Assembly: GCA_035771165.1 (NCBI GenBank)
Contig: JAWNZC010000322.1
Coordinates: 9,561,001 to 9,625,000 of the forward strand
Direction of reading: 5' to 3'
Origin: Paragorgia papillata
Taxonomy: Eukaryota > Cnidaria > Anthozoa > Scleralcyonacea > Coralliidae
Length of the DNA stretch: 64,000 bases
This document shows, in pieces, positions 52,017 to 63,089 of the stretch. The notes beneath the pieces are model-generated. The model had not been told where the DNA came from and did no database searches. It worked only from the letters and a program-made list of their open reading frames with translations. Position numbers and translations under genes: made by a program. Within the stretch, counting starts at the first letter, position 1; each line of letters opens with the position of its first letter.

Positions 52017-52619
52017 CCTCTTTTATTTTATTTTTATTTTCTTTGAAAAATTACAATTTTTTAATAAATGGACCAAATAAGAAAAACTGCATTTGCTATT
52101 AAAAAACTTATAACATACAAAGGAACAGAAAAATACGGAACTGAAGAGAACAAACCAATGTATGAACCCCTTATTAAAAAACCCAAAAAACCCAAATTTT
52201 AAAAAACCATTTTTGTAAAACCTTTTGAAAATTCTTGGCCAAAATCTCCTCAAAAATTTATTTACAATTCTTCCCTAAAATCTTGAAAAACCATTTTTTC
52301 AAAATCTTGGTAAAATTCTTAAAAACCCCCTCGCCAAAAGCTTCCCCCAAAACCCCTTCCGGAAAAAAATGTTCGGGAAGTCTTCGGCAAATTCTTCGGG
52401 AAGTCTTCGGAAAATTCTTCGGCAAATCCGGAGCCGAGCCGAAGGTGGAGCCTCGAGCCGACCGAAGGGAGGCGAGCCAGCGAGCAAAGCAAAGCTGGGG
52501 CCATCTTGGAAAACAACATGGCCGCCATGTTGTTTTTTCCTGGGCTACCCCCCCCCCCTTTTAACTGGCCGCCATCTTGGATTTCAAAACTGTCCCAGAA
52601 CCGGCATTTATACCCTACT
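52014..52619 (-). repeat. Polinton terminal inverted repeat, right
   Basis: 606 bp, reverse complement of 32922-33529. Differences seen: 11 rather than 13 bases in the C/G run and one T/G substitution near 52185. Ends in the reverse complement of AGTAGGGTATA. Contains the palindrome (52510-52536) and the YY1-like site (52568-52578). Confidence 0.97.
52568..52578 (-). promoter_or_regulatory. YY1-like site in right TIR
   Basis: GCCGCCATCTT, the reverse complement of AAGATGGCGGC, 42 bp from the element end, mirroring 32963-32973. Confidence 0.45.
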
Positions 52620-52625
52620 AACGCA
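52620..52625. repeat. Target-site duplication, right (AACGCA)
   Basis: Identical to 32916-32921. Confidence 0.95.
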
Positions 52626-52829
52626 TAATATTTTGGGCTCTATTTTCTTAAATTACCTGACCTGCAAAAGATGTTTCATTTGTTCTCTTGCTGGTGAGCT
52701 TTCTCTTATAACTTTTTTGCTTATTCATCCCTTCAGGATGATTTCTTGTTAGAATTATTACATTACAGAAAGTACACGGGAACATCTCTTGACGCATGCA
52801 TGGTTTCTTTTAAACATCTGTACACTGTG

Positions 52830-52861
<32 letters not shown>

Positions 52862-54129
52862 AGCTATATATAGCTACTCACTGTATATGAGCTGTTTTGC
52901 AATCTCATTGGTTCTGCTACTAGAAAGCTATCAACTCATATAATTGAATAAAAAACAGTATGGCGGCATGAGTTTCAGTTCAGTCAATGTACTTACAGAT
53001 AAAACTGACTGTTAATTCTAAACTGCGGCAGCGAAAATACTGACCTGAGTAAAAACTATAACCGTCAACAAATAACACACAACTCACAATAGAAAAATTA
53101 CCAATTTAACAGAAAAAAACTACTGAAAAAGGCAGTTGAGGGCTTGACAAAACCTTACCACATTAATTAAATTACCAAGTTGGAAATGTTTTGTTTAATG
53201 ACCAAAATAATACAAGTCGTAAACATACGTATACTTATTAATGTAGTAACCAGTAAAATATATTTCCTAAAGAAATTAAAAGCTATATGAATGGAAATAT
53301 TAATTACATCAAATTTTACATAAAAGGTTTACATGCACATCCATGCGCATATATAATGTATATATATTATTTCCATCATTGTTTGCTTTTTTACGCAAAA
53401 TAATCGTGCTATTTATATTATATATAGGGGTCGGAGATAACGATGAATTCCAACAAGGCATGAGGGATTTAATTGTCAATGGAAACTCGGTTAAAAGCTT
53501 TTTAAAGGTATACATATAAAGTCATTATGTGCATACCTATATGTGACACATGATATATATTATAGTTTGTCATAGCTGTTTACTTGAAAACTTGTCTTGG
53601 CTTTTAGACCTATTATAAATATAAAATGGTCTTCGTTCTTATAATAGTCTCCGCTCTTATAATAGTTTATCCCTTTGGTATCAGCGAATGCCAAATGTAA
53701 AGTGACACTATTTATAATGATCAGTCAAACCAAGTGTGCCCATCCCCCCGGGACACTGCTGAGTATTTAACACATTGGGGCCTCCCCATGCAGGGGTGGG
53801 GCATTTGAATCAATATTCCGAGCCTCGTTCCTGTTCAGCACCAAAAGGCAACGGAAGTGGGAGGTGCAAATGATTGCTTCTCTCTCCTTCCCGTATTTTC
53901 ATCAATGCCTACTTTGGACTGTCTGTTGGATTCGATCATGGAAGAGTTTAAACAAAAGATACAGAGTTTTTGTTGCGTCTTGGTTGAAAAGAAAACGCAA
54001 GGAGAGCTTAGTAGAGGTGTTTGTATCGTTCAGCAACAGAAAAGTAGTAGAGTAGAACTTTCCAGGGAATTTGCCGAGGGGGTTGGCCCGGGTGAGGGGG
54101 ATGGGCACGCTTCTATTTGCCTGATACAT
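52626..54129. other. No gene seen; AT microsatellite
   Basis: Contains (AT)n tracts at 52831-52875. The 120-codon frame at 53857 ends in LINE sequence (see 54130) and is not a host gene. Confidence 0.4.
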
Positions 54130-54240
54130 AAGAGACAGAACATTTCTAAACTATGGAACAAGCTGCCAAGCAAAATCAAAGACATTGATTCTCTATCAGC
54201 ATTTAAAGTAGCACTTTAGACATATCTTTTTACATTAGCA
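54130..54240 (+). pseudogene. LINE ORF2 C-terminal scrap
   Basis: Reads ISKLWNKLPSKIKDIDSLSA then FKVAL, the usual end of CR1/jockey-like ORF2. Confidence 0.55.
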
Positions 54241-54668
54241 TTTATATTTATATTTCATACTAGTTTGTTTATTGACGAATTTTATCGATTGTAATAATTT
54301 TTTATATATAACACATTTTGATATTGTAATGCGCATATGAACATATTTTGATGTAATATGCGCAATACAAATTAAATTATTTATTCTAGTTAATATCCTA
54401 GTCAGCTAGTATAACTTTTCAAGGAGCAACAAAAATTATATACAGTATTACGATTGGTAGCTTTTAGGATTGCCTTGCCGGCAGCACATCTGTCTGTCTG
54501 TATGTTTGTCTCTTGAACTTGGTCTATCCCAATCTCGTAAGGACCCATCAGCTCTAGCCGAAACCAAAATGTCGAGTAAGAAAAACTTCCGAACGATTTC
54601 CCAGAGAATGCACATGAGGGAATTTAAAGGGTTGGTTATGAACTGAACATCCTATTAAATTTTAATTT

Positions 54669-55618
54669 AGCCTGCGTAGCCTGCGCTGGGGGATTGGGAC
54701 GGACAGTGAAGGGAGCTCCCAACCTCGTCCCCAGGGCCATTTGTGGGGGCTGGGCCAAAATGGCGGCCAAAAACAAAATGGCGGGAACAAATGGCCCTGG
54801 CACAGGCTGCAAAAAAATGCGGCATATTTTGACGCATTTTTGACTCGGACCCAGGCTTCACTATGTTTATCGCGCCTAGTCAGGCTCATTTTTTTCTGAA
54901 TATTTAGTTCAGCTTGACTGACCCCAAACTGAAAACAATCAAAACATTCATTTCCAAACACATTGTCGAATTATTAAAATAAATACACTTTTAATAAATA
55001 TCTGTAAATGCTTATTATTTATCATTTGCTTCACCGTTGTACCAAATTCGCAAGAAACTGGATTGCCGTTGTCTGGCCGGGCCGCCTTGTTTTCGTGAGT
55101 TTTCGATGGATTTGTAAAACATTTAGGCTTCGTTTAGTCGAGAATTCTTGTTTGAAAAAAGCCTGCTTCTCAATGGCCAAACACGTAAATTCTGCCCTGT
55201 ACACACTGAATTGCCGTCCCATGGACTTCGTTGTATGGCAGCCAGGGCACAGAGACGACACGACCCATCATTACATATTCTTCCGACGTTTTTACGGGTG
55301 TTTCGCCAGCTTTCCTCACATTTTCATTAATTTTGAAGTTGTTTTTTAACAGCCGGTAATTCTGGTGACACTTATTTAATATAATTTGAGCCCTATAAAC
55401 AAATGCCCGCGAGCTAGCCCGCCGCCCGCCTTGTTTCCACCAATCAGAATACCTAAAACATCCAATGTTATCTCGACCAATCAGATGTGGTGATAGCTCA
55501 GCCTGTGCCAGGGCCATTTGTTCTTGGCCGCAATCTTGGGCAGCCCCCACAAATGGCCCTGGGGACGAGGTTGGGGAGCTCCCCTTCTCCTTTTCTCCCA
55601 GCGCCGGCTACGCAAGCT
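54669..55618. mobile_element. 950-bp TIR element with 11-bp duplication
   Basis: Ends AGCCTGCGTAGCC and the complement AGCTTGCGTAGCC, with a longer inverted repeat inside (GGGCCATTTGTGGGGGCTG and its complement). AATTTTAATTT flanks both sides (54658-54668 and 55619-55629), the longest clear duplication in the window outside the Polinton. Same family as 20068-21308. No transposase inside. A long duplication would suit MULE-like elements. Confidence 0.8.
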
Positions 55619-55629
55619 AATTTTAATTT

Positions 55630-56379
55630 GAATGCTTGAAATTAAAATTGTCATAAAACTTTGTGTCTGTAATCTTCTTTGTGTAGACTGGTACTCACAG
55701 ACTGCGTATACTTGCCAGCGGGTTATAGGGATTGTTAATATGGGAATCACTGACCAGGCTAGCTAAAAGTTGATTATGCCAGTCCAAAAAATGGTCGCAT
55801 GTCTTTTGATCCATGGCCAATCTATTCTAATGTCATGAACATTACAATGAACTGTCACGTACGTTTATGATTTTTTGTGATAATTAAAAATAATGAGCGC
55901 AATGAGCATATTTATTTCTTTTACACGGATAATTCAACCAAGTTCAAGCAAACTTTTATGTTATTCTCCTTTATCTATCACCATCCAGCGCCGGATTTAG
56001 GACTGTGGAGGCCCCTGGGCGGTCACTGACAGAAATCCTTTGAAAATATCCGAGTTCGAGACCTATCAGTATATTATTTCCCCCGAATTACGCTTTCGTC
56101 GGTAAAGACACGAGATAATTTTGCTTTACGAACTAATACAACTTCGAAGTCACAATTCCCACACTGAATCAGGTTTACAATAACAACTTGTCAACTCCAT
56201 CCATCAATCTGTCATAATCGTCATAGTATACACTTTTAGAAGTGACCCTATATATCATCCATATATCTTTTGTCTTGTTTTTGACTCAACACCTATTTTT
56301 TCAACTTTCAAGACATTTTTGTGGAGGCCCCCCCCTTAAACATTATTTTGTGGGGGCCCATGGGCGACCGCCCAGTCCG
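55630..56379. other. No gene seen
   Basis: Short open frames only; nothing recognised. Confidence 0.4.
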
Positions 56380-57520
56380 CCCTGTCCTAAATCGTGCACC
56401 CCCTGTCGTATTGGTACCCAAGAAGGACGGCACACCGCGTTTTTGTGTAGATTTCAGATGCACTTTTGATGCCTATCCTATGGCAAGAATAGAGGACATA
56501 ATTATAATAGATCGATTGGGAAAAGCCAAGTTCATTTCCACAATAGATCTTACTCGGGGGTATTGGCACTGTACCGCTCAGCGAGGCATCGCGAAAGAAG
56601 ACTGCATTTACCACTCCATTTGGGCTGTACGAATTTAAAACAATGCCATTTGGACTGCATGGTGCGCCAGCCACCTTCCAGACTGGATGATGATAATCTT
56701 CTCCGTGGTGCCGAAGATTTCGCAGCTGCCTTATTAGATGACCCAGTTTTAGTGAAACTTGGGATGAGCACCTTCAGCACCTCCGAGAGATACTATAGGG
56801 AGATTACGAGCAGCAGGACTTACTGCAAAGCCGAAGAAATGCCAGTTTGCAATGAACGAAGTGGTGTACCTCGGACACGTGGTAGGAGAAGGCCATGTGA
56901 AGCCTGAATCGGAGAAGATACAGGCAGTGAAAGACTTCCCTAGACCAACAACCAAGACCGAAGTTCGCTCCTTTATAGGACTCACGGGCTACTATCGGAA
57001 GTTCATACCCGATTATGCCAATGTTGCAGCTCCGTTAACAGACTTAACTCGAAAGCGAGCACCGAAAATAACGTCGTATGGAGTCCGGAGTGCGATTGTG
57101 CGTTCCATACACTGAAGAGTCTACTTTTTTCACCACCAGTGCTGTGCAGTCCAAACTTTGACCTACCCTTTATCGTGCAAACAGACGCTTCGGAAAGAGG
57201 GATTGGAGCGGTGCTGAGCCAGGAGTTAGATGGCCAGGAACATGCATCCCGTTGCCTACATCAGCAGAAAGTTGCGTCCTCGTGAGTAACGATACGCCAC
57301 TATCGAGAAGGAATGTTTAGCCATCATCTGGGCCATTCAGAGTTTACAAGTTTACCTGTATGGAAAACAGTTCATCATCCAGACGGATCATCACCCCTTG
57401 CAGTGGCTAGGTCGTATGAAGAATCAAAACGGTCGCCTAACGAGATGGAGCTTGAGTTTACAGCCATTCAACTATGAAATCCAGCATCGGAGTGGCAAGG
57501 ACAATGTGATCATAATTTAA
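56380..57520 (+). pseudogene. Ty3/Gypsy pol remnant (RT and RNase H)
   Basis: Blocks in shifting frames: the start of RT with [20 protein letters not shown] and [13 protein letters not shown] (56400-56580), PFGLHGAPATF (about 56650), the RT connection VRSFIGLTGYYRKFIPDYA (about 56960), and RNase H with VQTDASERGIGAVL (about 57175) and IQTDHHPLQWLGR (about 57380). The YxDD region is damaged or missing. No protease, integrase or LTRs are seen. Confidence 0.85.
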
Positions 57521-58518
57521 GACAAAGAACAAAAAACAACCTGTTTTGTTCTCGGGGAAAAGGGGAGATATGTGACAATGTGCGTTATATGACACTGTTG
57601 ACATTCCTTAAATAAGTACATTATTAAGACACTTTTGACATTCTGTTTGGGTATCTTTACCCTGATTGGTTGACTGTAAATAGACATGAGAGCGTGTGTT
57701 ATTTGAGACAGAGCTCGGGAACTCGGTAGATGATGTGAGTTTAGGTTTATCGCGCTTGTTTTGGGAAAAGTTTGTAACATGCCCCCATTGAACTCTAAGG
57801 AGACTGGAACGATAACTCGCTTGCACGTTTTGAAGCCAAAAATGGCGGACATGGGGGGTCGCCATGCACGTCACCCCCAGTTCCTTTTACTTTATAGCCG
57901 AGAAAAATGAAGCTTAGGCCCCATGATCCTATCCAATTTATTTGAGATCAGTTGCATCAGTGGTCTTTTATTTCTTCGCGCTGCAGGTTGAAAAGAGCCT
58001 GGGTACGAGGTTGGTGGGCAATTTGTCTGCGCTGACCAAAAAATCGCAGGCGTATTTGTTCTTTATTGACATTTTCTTTATGCGAAAGTCGAAATACGAT
58101 TTTAATTGCGAGTTCTCTAAGCTTTTCTTCGTTTTTAATATGCCTTCCAAGCTTGTTGCTACAGCGATTTACTGTTCGACTTGGTGTTTTTCGTTGAAGC
58201 TGAAAAGGTTCGTAATCGGAGCAGCGGAAGTACGGCATTTTACGAAAGAAAATTGATTTCAACTCCTCGAGTCCTTTCTGTTCGAGCTCACAGGATCGAT
58301 TAAACGTTTTCTTTTACCTCAAGATAAGTTCAAATATTTAGTTCATACGGTTATGTTCCTAAAATGTGCTTTACATATTCATTTCAAAGCTTTTCTTGCG
58401 AACACAAGTTGATCGAATTACTCTATTTTCAACGAAAACAGAAATTAACCCCGGCTCCTCTTGTCGTCTTCGTTTCTCAGCTTATACTGCCGCCGCTCTT
58501 CAACATGTCCTCTCACTT
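57521..58518. other. No gene supported
   Basis: Open frames at 57942-58256 and its antisense match nothing recognised. Confidence 0.35.
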
Positions 58519-58860
58519 AGAATTCAGGATTATCCTGAATTGTCAAAGTGTCTAGAATTCAGGATTAATATTCTGAAGCCTAGGAGACTTCTGTCTCCCA
58601 CATGCGGGATGTTAAACTCAACCCCCCGGCAACCCTAAATCTAACCACAACCCCCGGTGGGCCCTAAACCTACAGATCCGACCGGCGACCGCAACACCGG
58701 CATGTTTAGAGGTGGGAGACGGGGTTGTGGTGGTGGTGGTGGTGGTGGTGGTGGTGGTGGGGGGGGGGGGGTTGGGATTTCATTTCTTTAATATACAGGA
58801 TTATCCTGAAATTCTAGCTTTAGACCATTTCACAATTCAGGATAATCCTGAATTCCAGTT
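58519..58860. repeat. ATTCAGGATWATCCTGAAT repeat cluster with GGT tract
   Basis: The palindromic core CAGGATTATCCTG occurs at about 58526, again in partial form near 58558, and at the right end near 58840 in both orientations. A (GGT)n/(G)n tract lies at 58727-58772. May be a small foldback element. Confidence 0.65.
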
Positions 58861-59365
58861 GAGAGGATATGATGCGCTCTTCTAGGTCGTGTCCTCGGAA
58901 CTTTTGGTTCGTCACCTTCCTTCGTTGTCATCTCCCCTTTCCTGGACTGCGAGTTTGCTCTCTGTTGTCGCGGAGTGGATTTCCAACGGGTAAAGTCGTT
59001 GAACGGGTCGTTTTATTGTTGTCGGCCTTCTTTTCCTTGAAGATACTTTGATTATCTTTCGAACACGGAAGTTCGATATAACAATGCTTTATTCCTCATG
59101 CATAAAACTCACCAATCACAACTGATTTAAAATAACAATAACAATACCCATAAAAGGAAAAACTATGACCCAGTCTCCCCGACTAAAGCCGTCAGTTCTT
59201 CATCAGCTTGCCTTTCATGGTTGTGTGTTTTTTTTAACAGCTCTGCTCAAAAAAAAAAAGGAAAGCTGCGTTTGCCATGTGATCAGGCAATGACGACAAT
59301 GATTCCAAAGCCGGGAGGTCTCACACATCCCTTCAGATGAAGGAGAAAAATACTCTGACGATAAC

Positions 59366-60250
59366 GTGTCAGGAAAAAAATCGAAAAGCCATGCAGAAGG
59401 CCGTAAACGAGCTGCTGAAAAGCAACTTAAACGTAGCACAAAACATGCTGAAAGAAAAGGCAAACGCTCTAAAAGTTATCGTGATGCTAGCTCTAGTTGC
59501 TCGAGTAGCTCTTCCTCGGAGAACGACAGCGACTCTTCTTCCGAAGGTAACGAGAAAACAACGCGGACCGTTGGTGAAGAAACAGAAATCGTGTTGCCAG
59601 ACAACATTATCGAATTCGCTACCAAAGCGGTTTTCTCTGCATGGTTTATCAAAACCAACCAGAAAGAGTGTTCTTAAAGAGACACCGGTGCCAGTTCATC
59701 CAGAGTTACAACCTAAAAGAGTTGATGCCTTCATAAAAAATATTCATAAAGAAGAAGGGCTCTAACTTTAACCCGATAATGGACCGGCGTCAACTAAAGC
59801 TGGTCGAGTTCTTGACCCTTTGGGTCCTCTTTGTCACCTTTGGGCCTTAGCAAGCCGGGCAGAGGAGGCAAATTCCGGTTTACCTTCCGCAGACGTGATA
59901 GAAGCGATCCAACGTGCAATTTCTCTTGTGGGAAATGCTTCTTTTTGTGCCCTCAGCCAATCGTCGAAAAGGGCTTCTTGTGAAAATAGCGCCAGAATGT
60001 CTAGACTTACTCGACGACAAGGCGTGAAGGCGCTGTTTTATACCAAGGGTTGCCCGGACCTTTTTGGTAAAACATTCAAGAAAACTGCTGAAAGATCTAA
60101 AATTGAGCAAAGAAGTCGACAACTTGATGCCCCCAAAACGTCAAGGGAATCACTTCCAGCCAGTTTTCAGCCATTTCGTTTCCAGCCCGGTCTTCCGAAG
60201 CAACTTTGTCAAACGATGGCCAAACAAGCCACAAAAAGCTCCGCGGTTTA
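59366..60250 (+). pseudogene. DIRS-like gag remnant
   Basis: A basic Ser-rich N-terminal frame (59366-59677) and a frame at 59820-60251 containing LPSADVIEAIQRAISLVGNA and KKTAERSKIEQRS resemble the Gag of DIRS-type tyrosine-recombinase retroelements, in which a conserved LLGNA-type motif is usual. Frames are split, so it is not functional. No recombinase or RT was seen. Confidence 0.5.
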
Positions 60251-61248
60251 GTTGTTCAGTTGAAACAACTAAACGCAGTACGCTAAATTGTCATTCTATG
60301 ACAGATATCAATTTTTCTCTTCTTCTGAAGTCAAACGTGAGAAGACGCGCGAGGAATGATGGAAAGAAAAGTATCCTCTGTCAGATAATGATGTCAATAT
60401 GGCGCCCAAATTCCGTGTTGGACTCACTGATCTCTATAGACCAGGCGCCATACTTGAAATTTCAATATATAATCAAATTTAATTTACGGAAAAGTTGGAA
60501 ATCAATAAATTGTGAACGAAAGACACATTTAAATTGCTGGCGGACAATTCTCAACTCGAGAATGTTAATATTGTTACACAAGGACAGGATTTTCTGGTTT
60601 TGAATTATGCAATTAGTATAGGTAATCATATGATAGCAAGTACAATTAAAGATTTACACTACAAGTGATACAATTTAGCATAATTTTCAAATATCACGAG
60701 CAGTGTAAATCCTTAATTGTACGAGCAAAATTGCATGACAAAATTACGACACGTACGCTTCGTACTCACTCACCGACTCACGCCTTTAAAAACATCTTGT
60801 TTCATTACTTGACAAGAAACGTTTTCACTCTGGGTGTTTTCTGTACTCATTTCAAAATATTTACATGGAATTTCTAGTTCATAGTGTACAACAAGTCGTT
60901 GGAAATGTGAAAACTTTAGATTGCAGAATTGGCTGCCATTTTGAATTTTATTGTCAACATCGTTCCCAGGGCCTTCTCTATTTTTATTAATTGTACTGCA
61001 GTACAATAAATAAAAGAATTGTACTTCTCTCAACCAATCAGAATGTAGTAATTTTGTCATACATATAATAAAACATGTAAACAAATGCAACCCGAGAACG
61101 TTTATACTCCCCGGCAAAAGACACTGAACTGTTGTATAAACAGAGATCTTACCTATGATAAGTTGCACTTATACGTATACATGTAGTGCATGTGGTACGA
61201 TTGCCAACCAAGGGAGCACGTTAGAATGTGATAGTTCTTATAAATAAA
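60251..61248. other. No gene seen
   Basis: AT-rich; nothing recognised. Confidence 0.4.
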
Positions 61249-62212
61249 CTAAACGTTACTTACCTAAGTTGTTGACGTTTTGTGCGAGTCGCCGAGTTCG
61301 ACAAAACCGCTGATAATATGAGCCCCCGACGAACGAGCCGAATACTCTCCAAAGATACGCGAGGGCGGAGCGGGAAGGGAAAAGAGAAGGGTAGTGCAAC
61401 TACCGAGATATCTTTCGACAATGCTCGTAGCACGTTGCTATGCACATAGAGTGTTGCTATTCATAATAATTATACGCGCGAATACCGAATATAAGTTGTT
61501 TTCGTTGAATGATTTATCAATTTGGACTCTGATGAGAAAACCGTTGGCTTTCATGAATATAAAGTTATGTCATTTTGAATTTTTATTGTCAGAATCGCGC
61601 CATCGCGGGTTTGTTTGTCGACGCTCCAGGATATGATCTCAATACCGAACACGGTACCGAAGAAGCCCCAACATATACAAAAGGAGTTAGATTCGGCAAG
61701 GTCAACCAACTGAATCGTGCAACGTTTTGGGAAGTTTCATTTATTCCTTCGTGAGTTCGTGCGAGAAGAAGAGGAAACGAGTCTGTGGAACGATCGACCA
61801 GTACGAGTACTGATCCTTTTGTGTTTAAAACTATTCATTATTTTTAATGAAATTCTTACAAGAACTTTAATAGGGTAGTTATATAGTATAGTTACTGAAC
61901 GAGTCGTAGAATATGATAATTTTAATGTATTTGGCTCGATCTTTATACGATCTATATACGATCAACTGCTACGAGCCACTGCTGCTAGTCTGCTACGAGC
62001 AGAGGAGAAAAGCTATTTCTGATCGGACTATTTTATTGGCTGAAAGCCATCACGTGCTCGGTAGTTGCACTCCTTCTCTTTTCCCTTCCCGCTCCGCCCT
62101 CGCGTATCTTCCGAGAGTATTCGGCTCGTTCGTCGGGGGCTTATATTATCAGCGGTTTTGTCGAACTCGGCGACTCGCACAAACGTCAACAACTTAGGTA
62201 AGTAAAGTTTAG
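61249..62212. mobile_element. ~964-bp element with ~150-bp TIRs
   Basis: 61249-61400 and 62066-62212 are near-perfect reverse complements, including CTCCGCCCTCGCGTATCTT and GTTGTTGACGTTTTGTGCG. Ends read CTAAAC...GTTTAG. Non-coding centre. Confidence 0.75.
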
Positions 62213-62244
62213 TACTATTTAAAACACGAGCAGGATAATAATCT

Positions 62245-62510
62245 GATATAATATATATTTATCAGATATAAAAGGATTTATATCTGATAAAACACGTTCT
62301 GCGAGTGTTTTGAATGGCTTAAAAACGATCACCATTTGGTAAGTTCGTTGGCGTAGTAATTTTGAAAAATAACGTTGTCTAAGGCGAGAAAATCAAAGCT
62401 AAAGTTTATGTAAATCAGGAGAAAATTTTATCAGATATAAAACCACGATACGGTTATGATTTTTCTTTGTGTTTTCCTCATGAATTATTAATGAGTTTTT
62501 TAAGTTTATT
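62245..62510 (+). repeat. Dispersed repeat, copy 2 (copy 1 at 7990)
   Basis: Shares GAGAAAATCAAAGCTAAAG and CTCATGAATTATTAATGAG with 7990-8285 in the same order. Confidence 0.7.
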
Positions 62511-63089
62511 TATCACATTCTAACGTGGTCCCTTGTGCGAGCTTGGTGTAATGTAGAAAGAAGACCGTCGCTCCAGAGTGGCTCTTAATTGTTTTTCATA
62601 AACAAAGGTCATTCTATTTTAAGCATGTAATAATGTTATCGTACCGACAGACTTTAATCACTGTGCCACATTACATCGAAATTGGAAATTTCATCTTAGT
62701 TGAGTGGGAAATTTTAGCCATGGAGCCTTGGTGGTTTTAAACATGGTGCGGTTTTCTCCACTTAAATTGCAGCACTTGCATGCATGCGAATTTAAAGTGC
62801 ATGTCTGTTCCATGCTGAAATTTCAGTCTATCCTATTTGCTCAATCACTCAGCTCAAATTATTCAGCTTCTTGCAGTCCTTGCCATCTTCAATACACTAG
62901 TCTGCTTGCGTGTGCAATTTATATTGTTCAGTCATCTATAACTGTAAGCCAAATACCAGTATCCGCATGTACGCAAGCGCGTACCTATTTTTATGATGGT
63001 TTGCAATACAGGATTATTAACACTTGCCATTCAGCTCTTTCGAGCTTTCAGCTCTTTCGTTTTGAGCTCTATCACGGAATCTCCCCTCC

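Larger units (their letters stand above)
32922..52619. mobile_element. Complete Polinton/Maverick (adintovirus-like) element, 19.7 kb
   Basis: Bounded by near-identical ~607-bp terminal inverted repeats starting 5'-AGTAGGGTATA and by the 6-bp duplication AACGCA. It carries the hallmark set: protein-primed PolB, retroviral-type integrase, packaging ATPase, and probable major and minor capsid proteins. It also has about 18 other genes. All main frames are open. The repeats differ only by one substitution and two bases in a poly-G run, so the insertion is young. Eighteen or so genes point left; a zinc-finger gene at the left end and a two-gene block (41758-43934) point right. No adenain-type protease was recognised. 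Confidence 0.97.

Noticed and set aside
53857..54219. 120-codon frame as a host gene
   Set aside because: Its end is LINE ORF2 sequence and its start has no support.
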